Assembly (NCBI RefSeq): GCF_013870525.1 | Contig: NZ_JACBXD010000014.1 | Location: forward strand, 1-64,000 | Source: Amycolatopsis pittospori | GTDB taxonomy: Bacteria > Actinomycetota > Actinomycetes > Mycobacteriales > Pseudonocardiaceae | Reading direction: 5' to 3' | DNA: 64,000 nt | Shown here: positions 17,021-26,246 of the stretch, one piece after another | Numbering within the stretch: position 1 is the stretch's first letter | Layout of the letters: every line of letters begins with the position of its first letter | Program-made: the position numbers and the translations under genes | The notes under the pieces: model-generated | Seen by the model: only the letters and a program-made list of their open reading frames with translations | Told to the model about the DNA's origin: nothing | The model's database searches: none

Positions 17021-18823
17021 ATGCATCATGACCTTCCCGGAGGTCGGCGCGAGGAGGCCGACCCTTCAGAAACGACCGGAGCTGGAATCACATCCGACGA
17101 GCAGGCACGCCAAGTTCGCTTCCTCGAGGAGGAAGTCGCCCTGCTGCGCCGGAAGCTCACCGATTCGCCACGCCAGAACCGAGTGCTGGAGCAGCGACTC
17201 GCCGAGGCGTCGGAACGAGTGAGCCAACTCACCGAACGCAACACGAAGCTGGTCGAGACGCTCCGCGAGGCGCGTGGCCAGTTGTTGGCGTTGCGAGAGG
17301 AGGTCGACAGGCTGGCCCAGCCTCCGAGCGGTTACGGCGTGTTCGTGACCGCTTACGAGGACAACACGGTGGACGTGTTCACCGCGGGCCGCAAAATGCG
17401 GGTTTCGGTCTCACCCGCGGTCGAGGTCTCGTCGTTGCAGCGTGGACAAGCGCTGCGGCTCAACGAGGCGCTCACCGTCGTCGAAGGCGGCGACTTCGAG
17501 AAGATCGGCGAGGTCTGCGCACTGCGCGAGGTGCTGGCCCCGGACGTCGAGGGCGGCAGCCCCCGTGCGCTCGTGGTCGGGCACGCGGACGAGGAGCGGG
17601 TCGTCCTGCTCTCCGATCCGCTGGCCGAACAGCCCCTCAAGCCGGGCGATTCCCTGCTGGTGGACTCGAAGGCCGGCTACGCCTACGAGCGCGTGCCGAA
17701 GGCGGAGGTCGAGGATCTCGTGCTGGAGGAGGTGCCCGACGTCCAGTACGAGGACATCGGTGGCCTCACCCGGCAGATCGAGCAGATCCGCGACGCCGTC
17801 GAGCTTCCGTTCCTGCACGCGGATCTCTACCAGGAGTACCAGCTGCGCCCGCCCAAGGGCGTGCTGCTCTACGGGCCTCCTGGCTGCGGTAAGACCCTCA
17901 TCGCCAAGGCGGTGGCCAACTCGCTCGCCAAGAAGGTCGCGGAAGCCCGCGGCGACAAGGCGGACGGGAAGTCCTACTTCCTGAACATCAAGGGTCCGGA
18001 GCTGTTGAACAAGTTCGTCGGGGAGACCGAGCGGCATATCCGCCTGATCTTCCAGCGGGCTCGGGAAAAGGCCTCCGAAGGCACCCCGGTGATCGTGTTC
18101 TTCGACGAGATGGACTCGATCTTCCGCACCCGTGGTTCGGGCGTGTCCTCCGACGTGGAGACCACGATCGTCCCGCAGCTGCTCTCGGAGATCGACGGTG
18201 TCGAGGGCCTGGAGAACGTCATCGTCATCGGCGCCTCCAACCGTGAAGACATGATCGACCCGGCGATCCTGCGGCCGGGCCGGCTCGACGTCAAGATCAA
18301 GATCGAGCGTCCGGACGCCGAAGGCGCGAAGGACATCTTCTCCAAGTACCTGTCCGACGGTCTGCCGATCCACGCGGACGACCTCGCCGAGTTCGGCGGG
18401 GACCGGCGGGCGACGTTCGACGCGATGATCCAGCACACGGTCGAGCGGATGTACGAGGAGACGGACGAGAACCGGTTCCTCGAGGTCACCTACGCCAACG
18501 GTGACAAGGAAGTCCTGTACTTCCGTGACTTCAACTCGGGCGCGATGATCCAGAACATCGTGGACCGGGCGAAGAAGTCGGCGATCAAGTCGGTGCTGGA
18601 GACCAAGCAGCCCGGCCTGCGCGTGCAGCATCTGCTGGACGCGATCGTCGACGAGTTCGCGGAGAACGAGGACCTGCCCAACACCACCAACCCGGACGAC
18701 TGGGCCCGGATCTCCGGCAAGAAGGGTGAGCGGATCGTCTACATCCGCACGCTCGTCACCGGCAAGAACCAGGATTCGGGGCGGGCGATAGACACCGCCA
18801 CGAACACCGGTCAGTACCTGTAA
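17021..18823 (+). CDS. mpa: Proteasome-associated AAA ATPase (Mpa/ARC)
   Basis: A 600-residue ring ATPase that unfolds pupylated proteins for the 20S core. An N-terminal coiled coil (about 25-85) binds Pup, then OB folds (about 95-235) and one AAA domain with GPPGCGKT near 287 and [10 protein letters not shown] near 360; the sensor/arginine region [15 protein letters not shown] follows. The C-terminus TGQYL carries the penultimate tyrosine that docks into the proteasome. ATG 17021 has a GAGGAGG ribosome site. It lies 3.7 kb upstream of dop-pup-prcBA, with an accessory block between, as in mycobacteria. Confidence 0.95.
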   Translation: MHHDLPGGRREEADPSETTGAGITSDEQARQVRFLEEEVALLRRKLTDSPRQNRVLEQRLAEASERVSQLTERNTKLVETLREARGQLLALREEVDRLAQPPSGYGVFVTAYEDNTVDVFTAGRKMRVSVSPAVEVSSLQRGQALRLNEALTVVEGGDFEKIGEVCALREVLAPDVEGGSPRALVVGHADEERVVLLSDPLAEQPLKPGDSLLVDSKAGYAYERVPKAEVEDLVLEEVPDVQYEDIGGLTRQIEQIRDAVELPFLHADLYQEYQLRPPKGVLLYGPPGCGKTLIAKAVANSLAKKVAEARGDKADGKSYFLNIKGPELLNKFVGETERHIRLIFQRAREKASEGTPVIVFFDEMDSIFRTRGSGVSSDVETTIVPQLLSEIDGVEGLENVIVIGASNREDMIDPAILRPGRLDVKIKIERPDAEGAKDIFSKYLSDGLPIHADDLAEFGGDRRATFDAMIQHTVERMYEETDENRFLEVTYANGDKEVLYFRDFNSGAMIQNIVDRAKKSAIKSVLETKQPGLRVQHLLDAIVDEFAENEDLPNTTNPDDWARISGKKGERIVYIRTLVTGKNQDSGRAIDTATNTGQYL

Positions 18824-18833
18824 GACGAGAGCC

Positions 18834-18876
18834 GAAGGGGCCCTTCACCACATGCCATGCGGTGAAGGGCCCCTTC
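18834..18876. terminator. Terminator hairpin between mpa and the DMT gene
   Basis: Perfect 16-bp arms (18834-18849 starting GAAGGGGCC, 18861-18876 ending GGCCCCTTC) with an 11-nt loop. It lies in the convergent gap and can serve both genes. It belongs to a set of GTGAAGG-type hairpins in this window. Confidence 0.75.
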
Positions 18877-18884
18877 GTCGTGTC

Positions 18885-19814
18885 TCAGGAAGGAACGGTG
18901 TCCTTCAGCTCCTGAACCGGCTCGGGCTTCTTGTGCGGGCTCAGACGGCCGTGTGCGGCCAGGATCCCGAGTACGACGAGCAGTGCGCCGACGGGCTGGT
19001 TCCACGCCAGGGGTTCGTCGAGGACCAGCACGCCGAGCAGGACGCCGACGACGGGTGTGAGGTAGGTCACTGCGGACGCGTTCGAAGCGCCCCACGCGGA
19101 GATGATCGCCGCGTTCCAGGCATAGGCGAGACCCGTGCCCAGGGCGCCGAGCGCGATCATGCTCAGCACGATCGGCGTGTCCAGGCGCACCGGGGTCGTC
19201 GCGATGAACGGCGCGAGCAGCAGCATCACCACGGCTCCGCAGCAGACCTGCCCGAGCGCGATGGTCGGCGCGTCGAGGTTCCGCCAGGAGATGAACCGCC
19301 GGACGTAGACGAACGAGATCCCATAACAGGTCGTCGCGCCCAGGCACGCCAGCTGCGCGGTCAGCTCGTGGGAGACGTCGATCCCTTGCCAGACCCCGAC
19401 GATGGTGAGGACGCCGAGGAAACCGAGGGCCAGCCCGGTCGTGCGCGCCTTCGTGAAGCGTTCCGTCGGCAGGGCCGCGGCCGCGATGAGCATGGTGATC
19501 AGGGGCGTCGTCGCGTTGAAGATGCTGGCGAGTCCGGAGGAGATGTACTGCTCGGCCCACGAGAACAGCAGGAACGGGATGACGCACAAAAGCACCGAGA
19601 CGACGGCGAGATGGCCCCAGATCGCCGGGTCCCGGGGGAGTGGCTTGCGGCGCCAGGCGGCGATGAGGATCAGCGCCACCGCGCCGAGGACGACCCGGGC
19701 GAGCGCGACCTGTGCCGGCGAAAGCCCGGTCAGGCCGATCTTGATGAACAGAAAACTCGCACCCCAGACGATCGCGAGTGCCGCGAACCGGATGGCGATT
19801 CCAAAACGTCCCAC
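18885..19814 (-). CDS. EamA/DMT-family transporter
   Basis: About 309 residues with ten predicted membrane helices arranged as two EamA repeats. The start VGRFGIAIRFAALAIVWGAS and the later ISSGLASIFNATTPLITML are typical of drug/metabolite exporters. GTG 19814 is preferred to an upstream start because AGAAGGACAA precedes it and the first helix begins six residues in. Substrate unknown; homologues export amino acids or metabolites. Convergent with mpa across a strong terminator. Confidence 0.83.
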   Translation of the reverse strand: MGRFGIAIRFAALAIVWGASFLFIKIGLTGLSPAQVALARVVLGAVALILIAAWRRKPLPRDPAIWGHLAVVSVLLCVIPFLLFSWAEQYISSGLASIFNATTPLITMLIAAAALPTERFTKARTTGLALGFLGVLTIVGVWQGIDVSHELTAQLACLGATTCYGISFVYVRRFISWRNLDAPTIALGQVCCGAVVMLLLAPFIATTPVRLDTPIVLSMIALGALGTGLAYAWNAAIISAWGASNASAVTYLTPVVGVLLGVLVLDEPLAWNQPVGALLVVLGILAAHGRLSPHKKPEPVQELKDTVPS

Positions 19815-19981
19815 TTGTCCTTCTCTCGAGTCCCGCACGCTCCCGAGCACAGTCAAACGGGATTCCACTGTGTACTCCAGCGGTTTTCGGACGTTGTGTC
19901 CGAAGACTCCTGCGCGCCGTGGAGGCAAGGTCGTGTGCCACCCGGCCGCGAAACGCCGGTGAGAGATCGCGCCCGGCGTCC

Positions 19982-19997
19982 GTATAACGCCCTATAC
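19982..19997. promoter_or_regulatory. GTATAACG-type motif, copy 2, over a promoter
   Basis: GTATAACGCCCTATAC, identical to the copy at 49-64. Its right end forms TATACT (19993-19998), a good -10 box placed 8 nt before the GTG of the small HTH gene at 20007. A protein bound here would block the promoter, so autoregulation by the gene that follows is the simplest reading. Confidence 0.55.
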
Positions 19998-20006
19998 TGC
20001 GGAGCT

Positions 20007-20342
20007 GTGAGCGAATCCTCCGGGCGCCCGCGCGCGCCGATCACCGAAGCCGATGTCCTGGCGTGGCTGGAAACGACGGCCGCCGCCGTCCAGGCGGGGG
20101 AGGTGAGCGCCCCCGAGCTCATCGAGTTGCTGGGGGAGTTGCGGCGCGCCTCCGCGGCCTGCGCCGACGCGTCCGACTGGGCACTGCTCGCCGCCAGGGA
20201 AGAGGGCGCGAGCCTCCGCCAGATCGCGCCGGTGTTCGGGAAGGGATACGTTCGGGCCCCGGCGGCCCGCCTCGAAAAGCTCCACCGGCAGGCGCAGAAC
20301 TCGAGCCAGTGGCTCGCGATCCTCCGTCACAAGAATGTATAA
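20007..20342 (+). CDS. Small helix-turn-helix protein, probable autoregulator
   Basis: A 111-residue, mostly helical protein. The second half reads REEGASLRQIAPVFGKGYVR, which resembles the actinobacterial helix-turn-helix pattern in which an alanine/glycine-rich helix is followed by a recognition helix. No enzyme motif is present. It is probably translated from a leaderless or very short mRNA (TATACT 8 nt upstream). Copies of GTATAACG-N-CCTATAC flank it on both sides, and the downstream copy contains its stop codon. I infer a DNA-binding protein that uses this motif; not recognised as a named family. Confidence 0.6.
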   Translation: MSESSGRPRAPITEADVLAWLETTAAAVQAGEVSAPELIELLGELRRASAACADASDWALLAAREEGASLRQIAPVFGKGYVRAPAARLEKLHRQAQNSSQWLAILRHKNV

Positions 20343-20352
20343 CGACCTATAC
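20337..20352. promoter_or_regulatory. GTATAACG-type motif, copy 3, upstream of the aldo/keto reductase
   Basis: GTATAACGACCTATAC differs from the other two copies by one base. It includes the stop codon of the HTH gene (20340-20342), and its TATACC end may be the -10 box of the next gene, leaving a leader with GGGAGAGGGG before the GTG at 20379. Confidence 0.5.
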
Positions 20353-20378
20353 CGCTGGGCGGGAGAGGGGAAACGCTG

Positions 20379-21332
20379 GTGACGGACTCGGAAATCCGCA
20401 CGGACGAAAGGATCGCCGTAGGCCTGGCGGCGCTCGGCAGGCCCGCGTACATCAACCTCGGCCGCGCCGACGCGCTTCCTCCCGGACGCGAGTTCGAGGC
20501 GATGCGCGCGGCGACCTACGACGTGCTGGACGACGCGTACCGTGCCGGCGTCCGCTGGATCGATGTCGCCCGTTCGTATGGTTCTTCCGAGGAGTTCCTG
20601 GCCGGCTGGCTCGCCGACCGCGCCCATCAGGACGTGACGGTGTCCAGCAAATGGGGTTACCGCTACGTCGGGGAGTGGCGGCTCGACGCCGAGGTGCACG
20701 AGGTCAAGGAGCACACCGCGCCGCGGCTCGCCGAGCAGTGGGTGGAAACCGTTGGCCTGCTGGGGAAAGCGGTGTCGCTCTACCAGGTCCACTCGCTCAC
20801 TGTGGACAGTCCTTTGTTCACCGACGAGCGGCTCATCGGCGCGCTGGCCGAGCTCGCGGCCGAAGGTGTCCCGATCGGATTCTCGACCTCCGGTCCCGAG
20901 CAGGCCGACGCGGTTCGTCGCGCGTTCGAGCTGGAAGTGTCCGGAGTGCCGGTCTTCAGCGCCGTGCAATCGACGTGGAACCTGCTCGAACCTTCGGTCG
21001 GTCCCGCGCTCGCGGAGGCGCACGCGGCCGGGAAACGCGTGCTGGTCAAGGAAACGGTCGCGAACGGCAGGCTGGTCGTCGAGCCGCCGCCGTCGTTGGC
21101 GCGCATCGCGCGGGAGCACGAGGTCGGCCCGGACGCGGTCGCGATCGCGGCTGTGCTGGCGCGGGAGTGGCGGCCGGTCGCGGTCATCGGCCCGTCGAGC
21201 ACCGGTCAGCTGGCGGAGAATCTCCTTGCCGTCAAGGCGAACCTGACCGGCGACGAGCTGGAAGAGCTGTCCGCGCTCGCCGAAGAACCGGTCGCCTACT
21301 GGCGGCACAGGTCCTGCCTCGGCTGGACCTGA
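20379..21332 (+). CDS. Aldo/keto reductase
   Basis: A 317-residue (alpha/beta)8 barrel oxidoreductase. Catalytic elements are WIDVARSYGSSEE (Asp and Tyr of the tetrad) near residue 60, SSKWGY with the lysine near 88, and YQVHSL with the histidine near 132; the C-terminal cofactor region is VAVIGPSSTGQLAENL. It would reduce aldehydes or ketones with NADPH; substrate unknown. GGGAGAGGGG lies ahead of GTG 20379. It follows the small HTH gene by 36 bp and shares its operator-like motif, suggesting joint control. Confidence 0.87.
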   Translation: MTDSEIRTDERIAVGLAALGRPAYINLGRADALPPGREFEAMRAATYDVLDDAYRAGVRWIDVARSYGSSEEFLAGWLADRAHQDVTVSSKWGYRYVGEWRLDAEVHEVKEHTAPRLAEQWVETVGLLGKAVSLYQVHSLTVDSPLFTDERLIGALAELAAEGVPIGFSTSGPEQADAVRRAFELEVSGVPVFSAVQSTWNLLEPSVGPALAEAHAAGKRVLVKETVANGRLVVEPPPSLARIAREHEVGPDAVAIAAVLAREWRPVAVIGPSSTGQLAENLLAVKANLTGDELEELSALAEEPVAYWRHRSCLGWT

Positions 21333-21387
21333 CGGGCTGGTCTAGTCTCGCGGCAAACGTCTGGCGGGACACCGGGGAGGCTTGAGG

Positions 21388-21990
21388 GTGCGTCATCGGC
21401 AGGTGCTCGCGGTGGCGACGGTCGCGCTGTTCGGTTTGTCGGGATGCGCCGACCGGCCCAACGACCTCGACACCTATTACGACGACCCCACCCCGACACC
21501 CACGGTCGAACCCGCGCAGCCTTCGGTGAAGCCGCAGGCCGCGCCGGTGCCGCAGACGTCGACCCCGGCTCCGGTCCCGGCCGCCGTCTCCGCGGCGTTG
21601 CTGACCGACGAGGACGTCGTGGAGGAAGAGGTCGTTCCGGGCGAGAGCAAGGTGTCCGGCTGTCTGACCGGTCTCACCCGCGGCACGAGCCGTTCGGCGA
21701 CGTGGACGTACCCGAGCGGCTCGACCCTGGAGCACCAGGTCACCGAATACACCGACCGGGACGCGGCCGACGTCGCCCAGGCGGACTGTGAGGGCAAGAA
21801 ACTCACGCTCACGAAGCAATCCGGCATCGAGAAGCAGCGTGCTTGGTGCGACGGCACGACGTGCACGGTGTTGCTCGCCAAGGGGAAGCTCGTCTCCGCG
21901 CTCAGCGTGACCGCCGGGACCGAGGCTCGGGCGACCGACGCGGCGAAGCGGCTGCTGCCGATCGTGGCGCAGCGTCTGCGTTCGGCCTAA
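21388..21990 (+). CDS. Secreted lipoprotein, function unknown
   Basis: About 200 residues. The N-terminus RQVLAVATVALFGLSGCAD is a lipoprotein signal with the lipobox LSGC. A Pro/Thr-rich linker (about 30-65) leads to a globular domain with four further cysteines (SGCLTG, ADCEGK, AWCDGTTC) that could form two disulfides. GTG 21388 is preferred over the TTG at 21382 because GGGGAGG at 21374-21380 is 7 nt away. It lies between mpa and dop, where mycobacteria have lppK; orthology was not shown. Its TAA overlaps the convergent NUDIX stop by 4 nt. Confidence 0.75.
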   Translation: MRHRQVLAVATVALFGLSGCADRPNDLDTYYDDPTPTPTVEPAQPSVKPQAAPVPQTSTPAPVPAAVSAALLTDEDVVEEEVVPGESKVSGCLTGLTRGTSRSATWTYPSGSTLEHQVTEYTDRDAADVAQADCEGKKLTLTKQSGIEKQRAWCDGTTCTVLLAKGKLVSALSVTAGTEARATDAAKRLLPIVAQRLRSA

Positions 21991-22505
21991 CGGGCCGCTT
22001 CCCGCCGGAACCACTCCAGCGCGCCCAGGCGTCCGTCCGGCACGAACGAGCTCTCCGGATCGTCGAGCCAGGAACGCAGTTCCTCCAGTGTCAGCCACCG
22101 TCCTTCGACCACTTCGGACGGCTGGTGGACGAAAGGGCCGTCCCAGCGTGCCTCGAAGGCGAAGTTGTGGCAGCGGATCGTGCCTTCGTCATAGACATGG
22201 GTGAAAAGCGGCCGCAGTTCCACTCCGTGAACGCCCAGTTCTTCAACCAGTTCACGGCGCGCGCACTCCTCCGGGGTCTCGCCCGCCGCGACGACACCGC
22301 CCGCCCAGCAGTCCCAAGTGGAGGGATAGACGTCCTTCGTGGGGGTGCGCAGGTGCACGTAGACGGAGTTTCCGTCACCCGAACGGACCAAGACCACGCC
22401 CGCCGCGTGCCACAGCCCTTCGGCCCGGACCCGGGCGCGGGTGGCCGCCCCCACGACGGTTCCGCCGAGGTCATAGAGCGCAACGAGTTCGTCACTGCCT
22501 GACAT
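21987..22505 (-). CDS. NUDIX hydrolase
   Basis: A 172-residue pyrophosphohydrolase. The Nudix box is [23 protein letters not shown] (residues split around GxxxxxETPEE...REL.EE.G), near residue 68-90. The rest fits the IDI/DR0079-like group, which acts on nucleoside or isoprenoid diphosphates; substrate not assignable. ATG 22505 is chosen for [12 protein letters not shown]; a start three residues earlier is possible. It is divergent from dop, 43 bp away, and its end overlaps the lipoprotein gene by 4 nt. Confidence 0.83.
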   Translation of the reverse strand: MSGSDELVALYDLGGTVVGAATRARVRAEGLWHAAGVVLVRSGDGNSVYVHLRTPTKDVYPSTWDCWAGGVVAAGETPEECARRELVEELGVHGVELRPLFTHVYDEGTIRCHNFAFEARWDGPFVHQPSEVVEGRWLTLEELRSWLDDPESSFVPDGRLGALEWFRREAAR

Positions 22506-22548
22506 GGGGGGCATCGTCGCACGGCTCCGACCCCGTAGGGTGGTGGGT

Positions 22549-24051
22549 ATGCGGCGGATCATGGGAACCGAAGTCGAGTACGGCATCGCGGTGCCGGGCG
22601 ACGCGACGGCGAACCCGGTACTCACCTCGACCCAGGTCGTGCTCGCCTACGCGGCCGCGGCGGACATCCCGCGGGCCAGGCGGGCGCGATGGGACTACGA
22701 GGTGGAGTCGCCGTTGCGCGACGCCCGTGGTTTCGACCTGACCGGGCCGAGCGGCCCGGGGCACGACCCGGACGTCGAGGACCTCGGCGCGGCGAACGTG
22801 ATCCTGACGAACGGCGCCCGGCTGTACGTCGACCACGCCCACCCTGAGTATTCGGCGCCCGAGGTGACGAACGCGCGCGACGCGGTCATCTGGGACAAGG
22901 CGGGCGAACGGGTGATGGAGGAGGCGGCTCGCAAGGCCGCCACCGTCCCCGGCCAGCCGCCGTTGCAGCTCTACAAGAACAACGTCGACGGCAAGGGCGC
23001 GAGCTACGGCACGCACGAGAACTACCTGATGCAGCGGTCGACGCCGTTCACCGCGGTGATCGCCGGGCTGACGCCGTTCTTCGCGTCGCGCCAGGTGATG
23101 ACCGGTTCCGGCCGGGTCGGTGTCGGTCAGCAGAGCGAGGAAGCCGGTTTCCAGCTCTCGCAGCGTTCGGACTACATCGAGGTCGAGGTCGGCCTGGAGA
23201 CGACGCTCAAGCGCGGGATCATCAACACCCGCGACGAGCCGCACGCCGACGCGGACAAGTACCGCCGCCTGCACGTCATCATCGGCGACGCGAACCTGGC
23301 CGAGTACTCGACGTACCTCAAGGTCGGCACGACCGCCTTGGTGCTGGACCTGATCGAGGCGGGTATCCGGTTCGACGACCTGAAGCTCGACGAGCCGGTG
23401 CGCGCGGTGCACCAGATCAGCCACGACCCGACGCTCAAGGCGAAGGTGTCGCTGGCGAACGGTCGGAAGTACACCGGGCTGGACCTGCAGTTCGCCTACC
23501 ACGAGATCGCGTCGGCGAATCTGGAGCGCACCGGTGCTGACGAAGCGTCCAAGGAGGTCCTGCGGGTCTGGGGCGAGATCCTGGACGCGCTGGCGCGGGA
23601 CCCCCAGGAATGCGCGGACAGGCTGGACTGGCCGGCGAAGCTGCGGTTGCTCGAGGGCTACCGCGCGCGGGACCAGCTGGCCTGGGGCGCGCCGCGGTTG
23701 CGGCTGGTCGACCTGCAGTACTCGGATGTCCGGTTGGACAAGGGCCTGTACAACAGGCTCGTCACCAGGGGCTCGATGAAACGCCTGGTGACCGAGGAGG
23801 AGGTGCTGGAGGCGGTCACGACGCCGCCTTCGGACACCAGGGCCTATTTCCGGGGCCGCACGCTGGAGAAGTACGCCAACTCCATCGCCGCGGCGTCGTG
23901 GGATTCGGTCATCTTCGACGTCGGCAGGGAATCGCTGGTGCGGATCCCGACGTTGGAGCCGTTGCGGGGCACTAAGGCCCACGTGGGGAAGTTGCTGGAC
24001 GACTCCGCGACCGCCGAGGAACTGGTGGAAGCGCTCACCGGTTCGGACTAG
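22549..24051 (+). CDS. dop: Deamidase/depupylase of Pup
   Basis: A 500-residue carboxylate-amine ligase-fold enzyme. [12 protein letters not shown] near the start holds the catalytic and metal-binding acids, [16 protein letters not shown] follows, and [19 protein letters not shown] forms the nucleotide/Pup groove. It removes Pup from substrates and, where Pup ends in Gln, deamidates it; here Pup already ends in Glu, so depupylation is the likely task. ATG 22549 follows TAGGGT by 7 nt (GGTGGGT), a leaderless arrangement almost identical to that of its homologue pafA. pup follows after 97 bp. Confidence 0.95.
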   Translation: MRRIMGTEVEYGIAVPGDATANPVLTSTQVVLAYAAAADIPRARRARWDYEVESPLRDARGFDLTGPSGPGHDPDVEDLGAANVILTNGARLYVDHAHPEYSAPEVTNARDAVIWDKAGERVMEEAARKAATVPGQPPLQLYKNNVDGKGASYGTHENYLMQRSTPFTAVIAGLTPFFASRQVMTGSGRVGVGQQSEEAGFQLSQRSDYIEVEVGLETTLKRGIINTRDEPHADADKYRRLHVIIGDANLAEYSTYLKVGTTALVLDLIEAGIRFDDLKLDEPVRAVHQISHDPTLKAKVSLANGRKYTGLDLQFAYHEIASANLERTGADEASKEVLRVWGEILDALARDPQECADRLDWPAKLRLLEGYRARDQLAWGAPRLRLVDLQYSDVRLDKGLYNRLVTRGSMKRLVTEEEVLEAVTTPPSDTRAYFRGRTLEKYANSIAAASWDSVIFDVGRESLVRIPTLEPLRGTKAHVGKLLDDSATAEELVEALTGSD

Positions 24052-24148
24052 CGGGAATTCCTTTCCTCAGGGTTAAGCGATCACGGATCCCACGGAATGT
24101 CGGGACCGCTGGGTAGGCTAGGAAACATCGGCCACACCGGGAGGCGAG

Positions 24149-24343
24149 ATGGCTCAGGAAAAGATCGAAAAGCACGGCGGAGGCGACTCGGACGAAGAGT
24201 TCGAGGGCGGCGGTCCGGCGGGCCAGGAGCGACGCGAGAAGCTCGGTGAGGACGTCGACACGATCCTCGACGAGATCGACGACGTGCTCGAGGAGAACGC
24301 CGAGGACTTCGTCCGCGCGTACGTGCAAAAGGGCGGCGAGTAG
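24149..24343 (+). CDS. pup: Prokaryotic ubiquitin-like protein Pup
   Basis: A 64-residue disordered tag. The conserved C-terminal half is DVDTILDEIDDVLEENAE followed by FVRAYVQKGGE. The last residue is Glu, encoded directly (GGC GGC GAG, stop), so it needs no deamidation before PafA joins it to substrate lysines. ATG 24149 has GGGAGGCGAG ahead; TAGGCT at about 24115 may be a -10 box. It lies between dop and prcB, the standard order. Confidence 0.97.
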   Translation: MAQEKIEKHGGGDSDEEFEGGGPAGQERREKLGEDVDTILDEIDDVLEENAEDFVRAYVQKGGE

Positions 24344-24417
24344 TTCGTCTTCCGGCGGCCGGATGCGGCCGCTCGCGCAGAGCCGGCGGATCACACAGAT
24401 GGGAACTTTGAGCACGT

Positions 24418-25254
24418 ATGGAACACACCTCGGGTAAGTCGGCGCTGCCCGACGCTTACTTCACGTCGGGGACCTCGTCGTTCGCGGACTTCCTCCGGGC
24501 GCAGGCCCCTGAGCTGCTCCCGGAGCGGCGCGTCGCGGCCGGGGCGGCCGGGCTCGACGTGCCGCACGGTACGACGATCGTCGCGGTCAAGTTCGCCGGC
24601 GGTGTGCTGATCGCGGGTGACCGGCGGGCGACGTCGGGCAACCTGATCGCTTCGCGGGACATGGAGAAGGTGCACGTCACCGACGAGTACTCGGCGGTGG
24701 GCATCGCGGGTTCGGCCGGGCTGGCCATCGAGATGGTGCGGCTGTACGCGGTCGAACTGGCGCACTACGAGAAGATCGAGGGTGTTTCGCTCTCGCTCGA
24801 CGGTAAGACGAACAAACTCGCCGGGCTGGTGAAGGCCAACCTGGAGATGGCGATGGCCGGGCTGGCCGTGCTGCCGCTGTTCGTCGGCTACGACCTCGAC
24901 GCGGAAGACGCGAAGCACGCGGGCCGGATCGTGTCGTACGACCCGACGGGCGGACGATACGAGGAGAACGCCGGCTACCACGCCATCGGTTCGGGTTCGC
25001 TGTTCGCGAAGGGCTCGCTGAAGAAGCTGCACGATCCGGACGGGGACGTCGACGCCGCGATCCGGGTGGCGGTCGAGGCGCTGTACGACGCGGCGGACGA
25101 CGACACGGCGACCGGCGGACCGGATCTGGTGCGCCGGATCTTCCCGACGATCGTGACGATCACCGCGGAGCAGGGTGCGGTGGCGTTGCCGCAGGAGCAG
25201 ACGACCGCGGTGGCCGAGGCGATCGTCGCCGCACGTGCCGAGCGCGGGCGCTAG
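24418..25254 (+). CDS. prcB: 20S proteasome beta subunit
   Basis: A 278-residue N-terminal nucleophile hydrolase. A 51-residue propeptide is followed by [13 protein letters not shown], so self-cleavage between G51 and T52 would expose the catalytic threonine; D and K partners lie in GDRRATSG and in the VHVTDEY region. The beta rings hold the protease sites inside the core. ATG 24418 gives the usual propeptide length; its ribosome site is weak. prcA follows 51 bp later. Confidence 0.96.
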   Translation: MEHTSGKSALPDAYFTSGTSSFADFLRAQAPELLPERRVAAGAAGLDVPHGTTIVAVKFAGGVLIAGDRRATSGNLIASRDMEKVHVTDEYSAVGIAGSAGLAIEMVRLYAVELAHYEKIEGVSLSLDGKTNKLAGLVKANLEMAMAGLAVLPLFVGYDLDAEDAKHAGRIVSYDPTGGRYEENAGYHAIGSGSLFAKGSLKKLHDPDGDVDAAIRVAVEALYDAADDDTATGGPDLVRRIFPTIVTITAEQGAVALPQEQTTAVAEAIVAARAERGR

Positions 25255-25305
25255 CCGTCTCCCTGATCCCTTTCCGATGAGAGCCAGAAAGAGCGGAGCA
25301 CCACA

Positions 25306-26067
25306 GTGACGATGCCGTTGTACGCCTCTCCCGAGCAGCTGATGCGGGAGCGTTCCGAGATCGCGCGCAAGGGCATCGCGCGTGGCCGGAGCGTGGTCGT
25401 GCTCAAGTACCGCGGTGGCGTGCTGTTCGTGGCCGAGAACCCCTCGGCGACGTTGCACAAGGTGTCGGAGATCTACGACCGGATCGGTTTCGCGGCCGTG
25501 GGCCGCTACAGCGAGTTCGAGAACCTGCGGGTCGCCGGGATCCGGCACGCGGACCTGAAGGGCTACCAGTACGACCGGCGGGACGTCAGCGCGCGTGCGC
25601 TCGCGAACGCCTACGCCGCGTCGCTGGGCAGCATCTTCACCGAGCAGCTGAAGCCGTTCGAGGTGGAGATCTGCGTCGCCGAGGTCGGCGCGACCGCCGC
25701 CGAAGACCAGCTTTACCGGTTGACCTACGACGGTTCGATCTTCGACGAGCCGAAGTTCGTCGTGATGGGCGGGCAGGCCGACACGCTCACCACTAAGCTG
25801 AAGGAAAGCTATGAGGCGGACCTGGAACTGGGTGCGGCTCTCGGCGTCGCGGTGAAGGCGTTGCGCGACAACACCCCGACGCCCGCGAACGGCGACTCGG
25901 ACCCGGTGAAGCTCGAGGTCGCCGTCCTGGAGCGGGAGCGGCGCGGCCGTAAGTTCCGGCGGGTCACCGGGGCGGCGCTGGACTCGCTGCTGCCGGCCGA
26001 GCCGGAGGAACCCGAGAAGGACGAAGTCGAAGGCGACAAGCCCGAAGGCGACTCCAAGAAGGACTGA
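25306..26067 (+). CDS. prcA: 20S proteasome alpha subunit
   Basis: A 253-residue alpha subunit with no catalytic threonine. It begins [20 protein letters not shown] after the GTG, the gate-forming N-terminus; [12 protein letters not shown] and [18 protein letters not shown] are conserved. The C-terminal 40 residues are highly acidic ([20 protein letters not shown]). Alpha rings cap the beta rings and receive the C-terminal tail of Mpa. GGAGCACCACA precedes GTG 25306. The operon ends at the strong hairpin 26079-26118. Confidence 0.96.
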   Translation: MTMPLYASPEQLMRERSEIARKGIARGRSVVVLKYRGGVLFVAENPSATLHKVSEIYDRIGFAAVGRYSEFENLRVAGIRHADLKGYQYDRRDVSARALANAYAASLGSIFTEQLKPFEVEICVAEVGATAAEDQLYRLTYDGSIFDEPKFVVMGGQADTLTTKLKESYEADLELGAALGVAVKALRDNTPTPANGDSDPVKLEVAVLERERRGRKFRRVTGAALDSLLPAEPEEPEKDEVEGDKPEGDSKKD

Positions 26068-26078
26068 CGCTTTTCATC

Positions 26079-26118
26079 GTGAAGGCCCCCTTCCCCAGTG
26101 CGGGAAGGGGGCCTTCAC
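26079..26118 (+). terminator. Terminator of the proteasome operon
   Basis: Perfect 17-bp arms (26079-26095 beginning GTGAAGGCCCCC, 26102-26118) with a 6-nt loop, 12 bp after the prcA stop. Same GTGAAGG family as the hairpins near 18834, 26542 and 31603. Confidence 0.85.
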
Positions 26119-26180
26119 GTACGTACACAAGGGACACCGAACGGCGCCGAGGAGAAAGTCGCCGGAGCGTTCGGTGCGGT

Positions 26181-26226
26181 GTCGTGAGTGTTTTGGGTCG
26201 TTAGAACGACCCGAAACACTCACGAC
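26181..26226. repeat. GTGAGTG-type hairpin, complete copy
   Basis: Arms of 22 nt (26181-26202 and 26205-26226) with one G-T mismatch and a 2-nt loop; the arm core is GTGAGTGTTTTGGG. Half copies occur at 26462-26483, 26684-26708 and, as a variant, 10453-10472. It marks the left edge of the second fold-back element. Confidence 0.7.
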
Positions 26227-26246
26227 TCAGGGTCAGGCTGGTTGGC

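Noticed and set aside
17411-18631. Long reading frame opposite mpa, and similar long antisense frames elsewhere (for example 22492-23982, 42697-43941)
   Set aside because: They mirror the codon-position GC bias of confirmed genes, have arginine/proline- or valine/leucine-rich composition without motifs, and lie wholly opposite strongly conserved proteins.
22506-22548. Longer dop start at 22504
   Set aside because: The extra residues are not conserved-looking, and the ATG at 22549 has the TAGGGT-7-ATG arrangement and the expected [12 protein letters not shown] opening.
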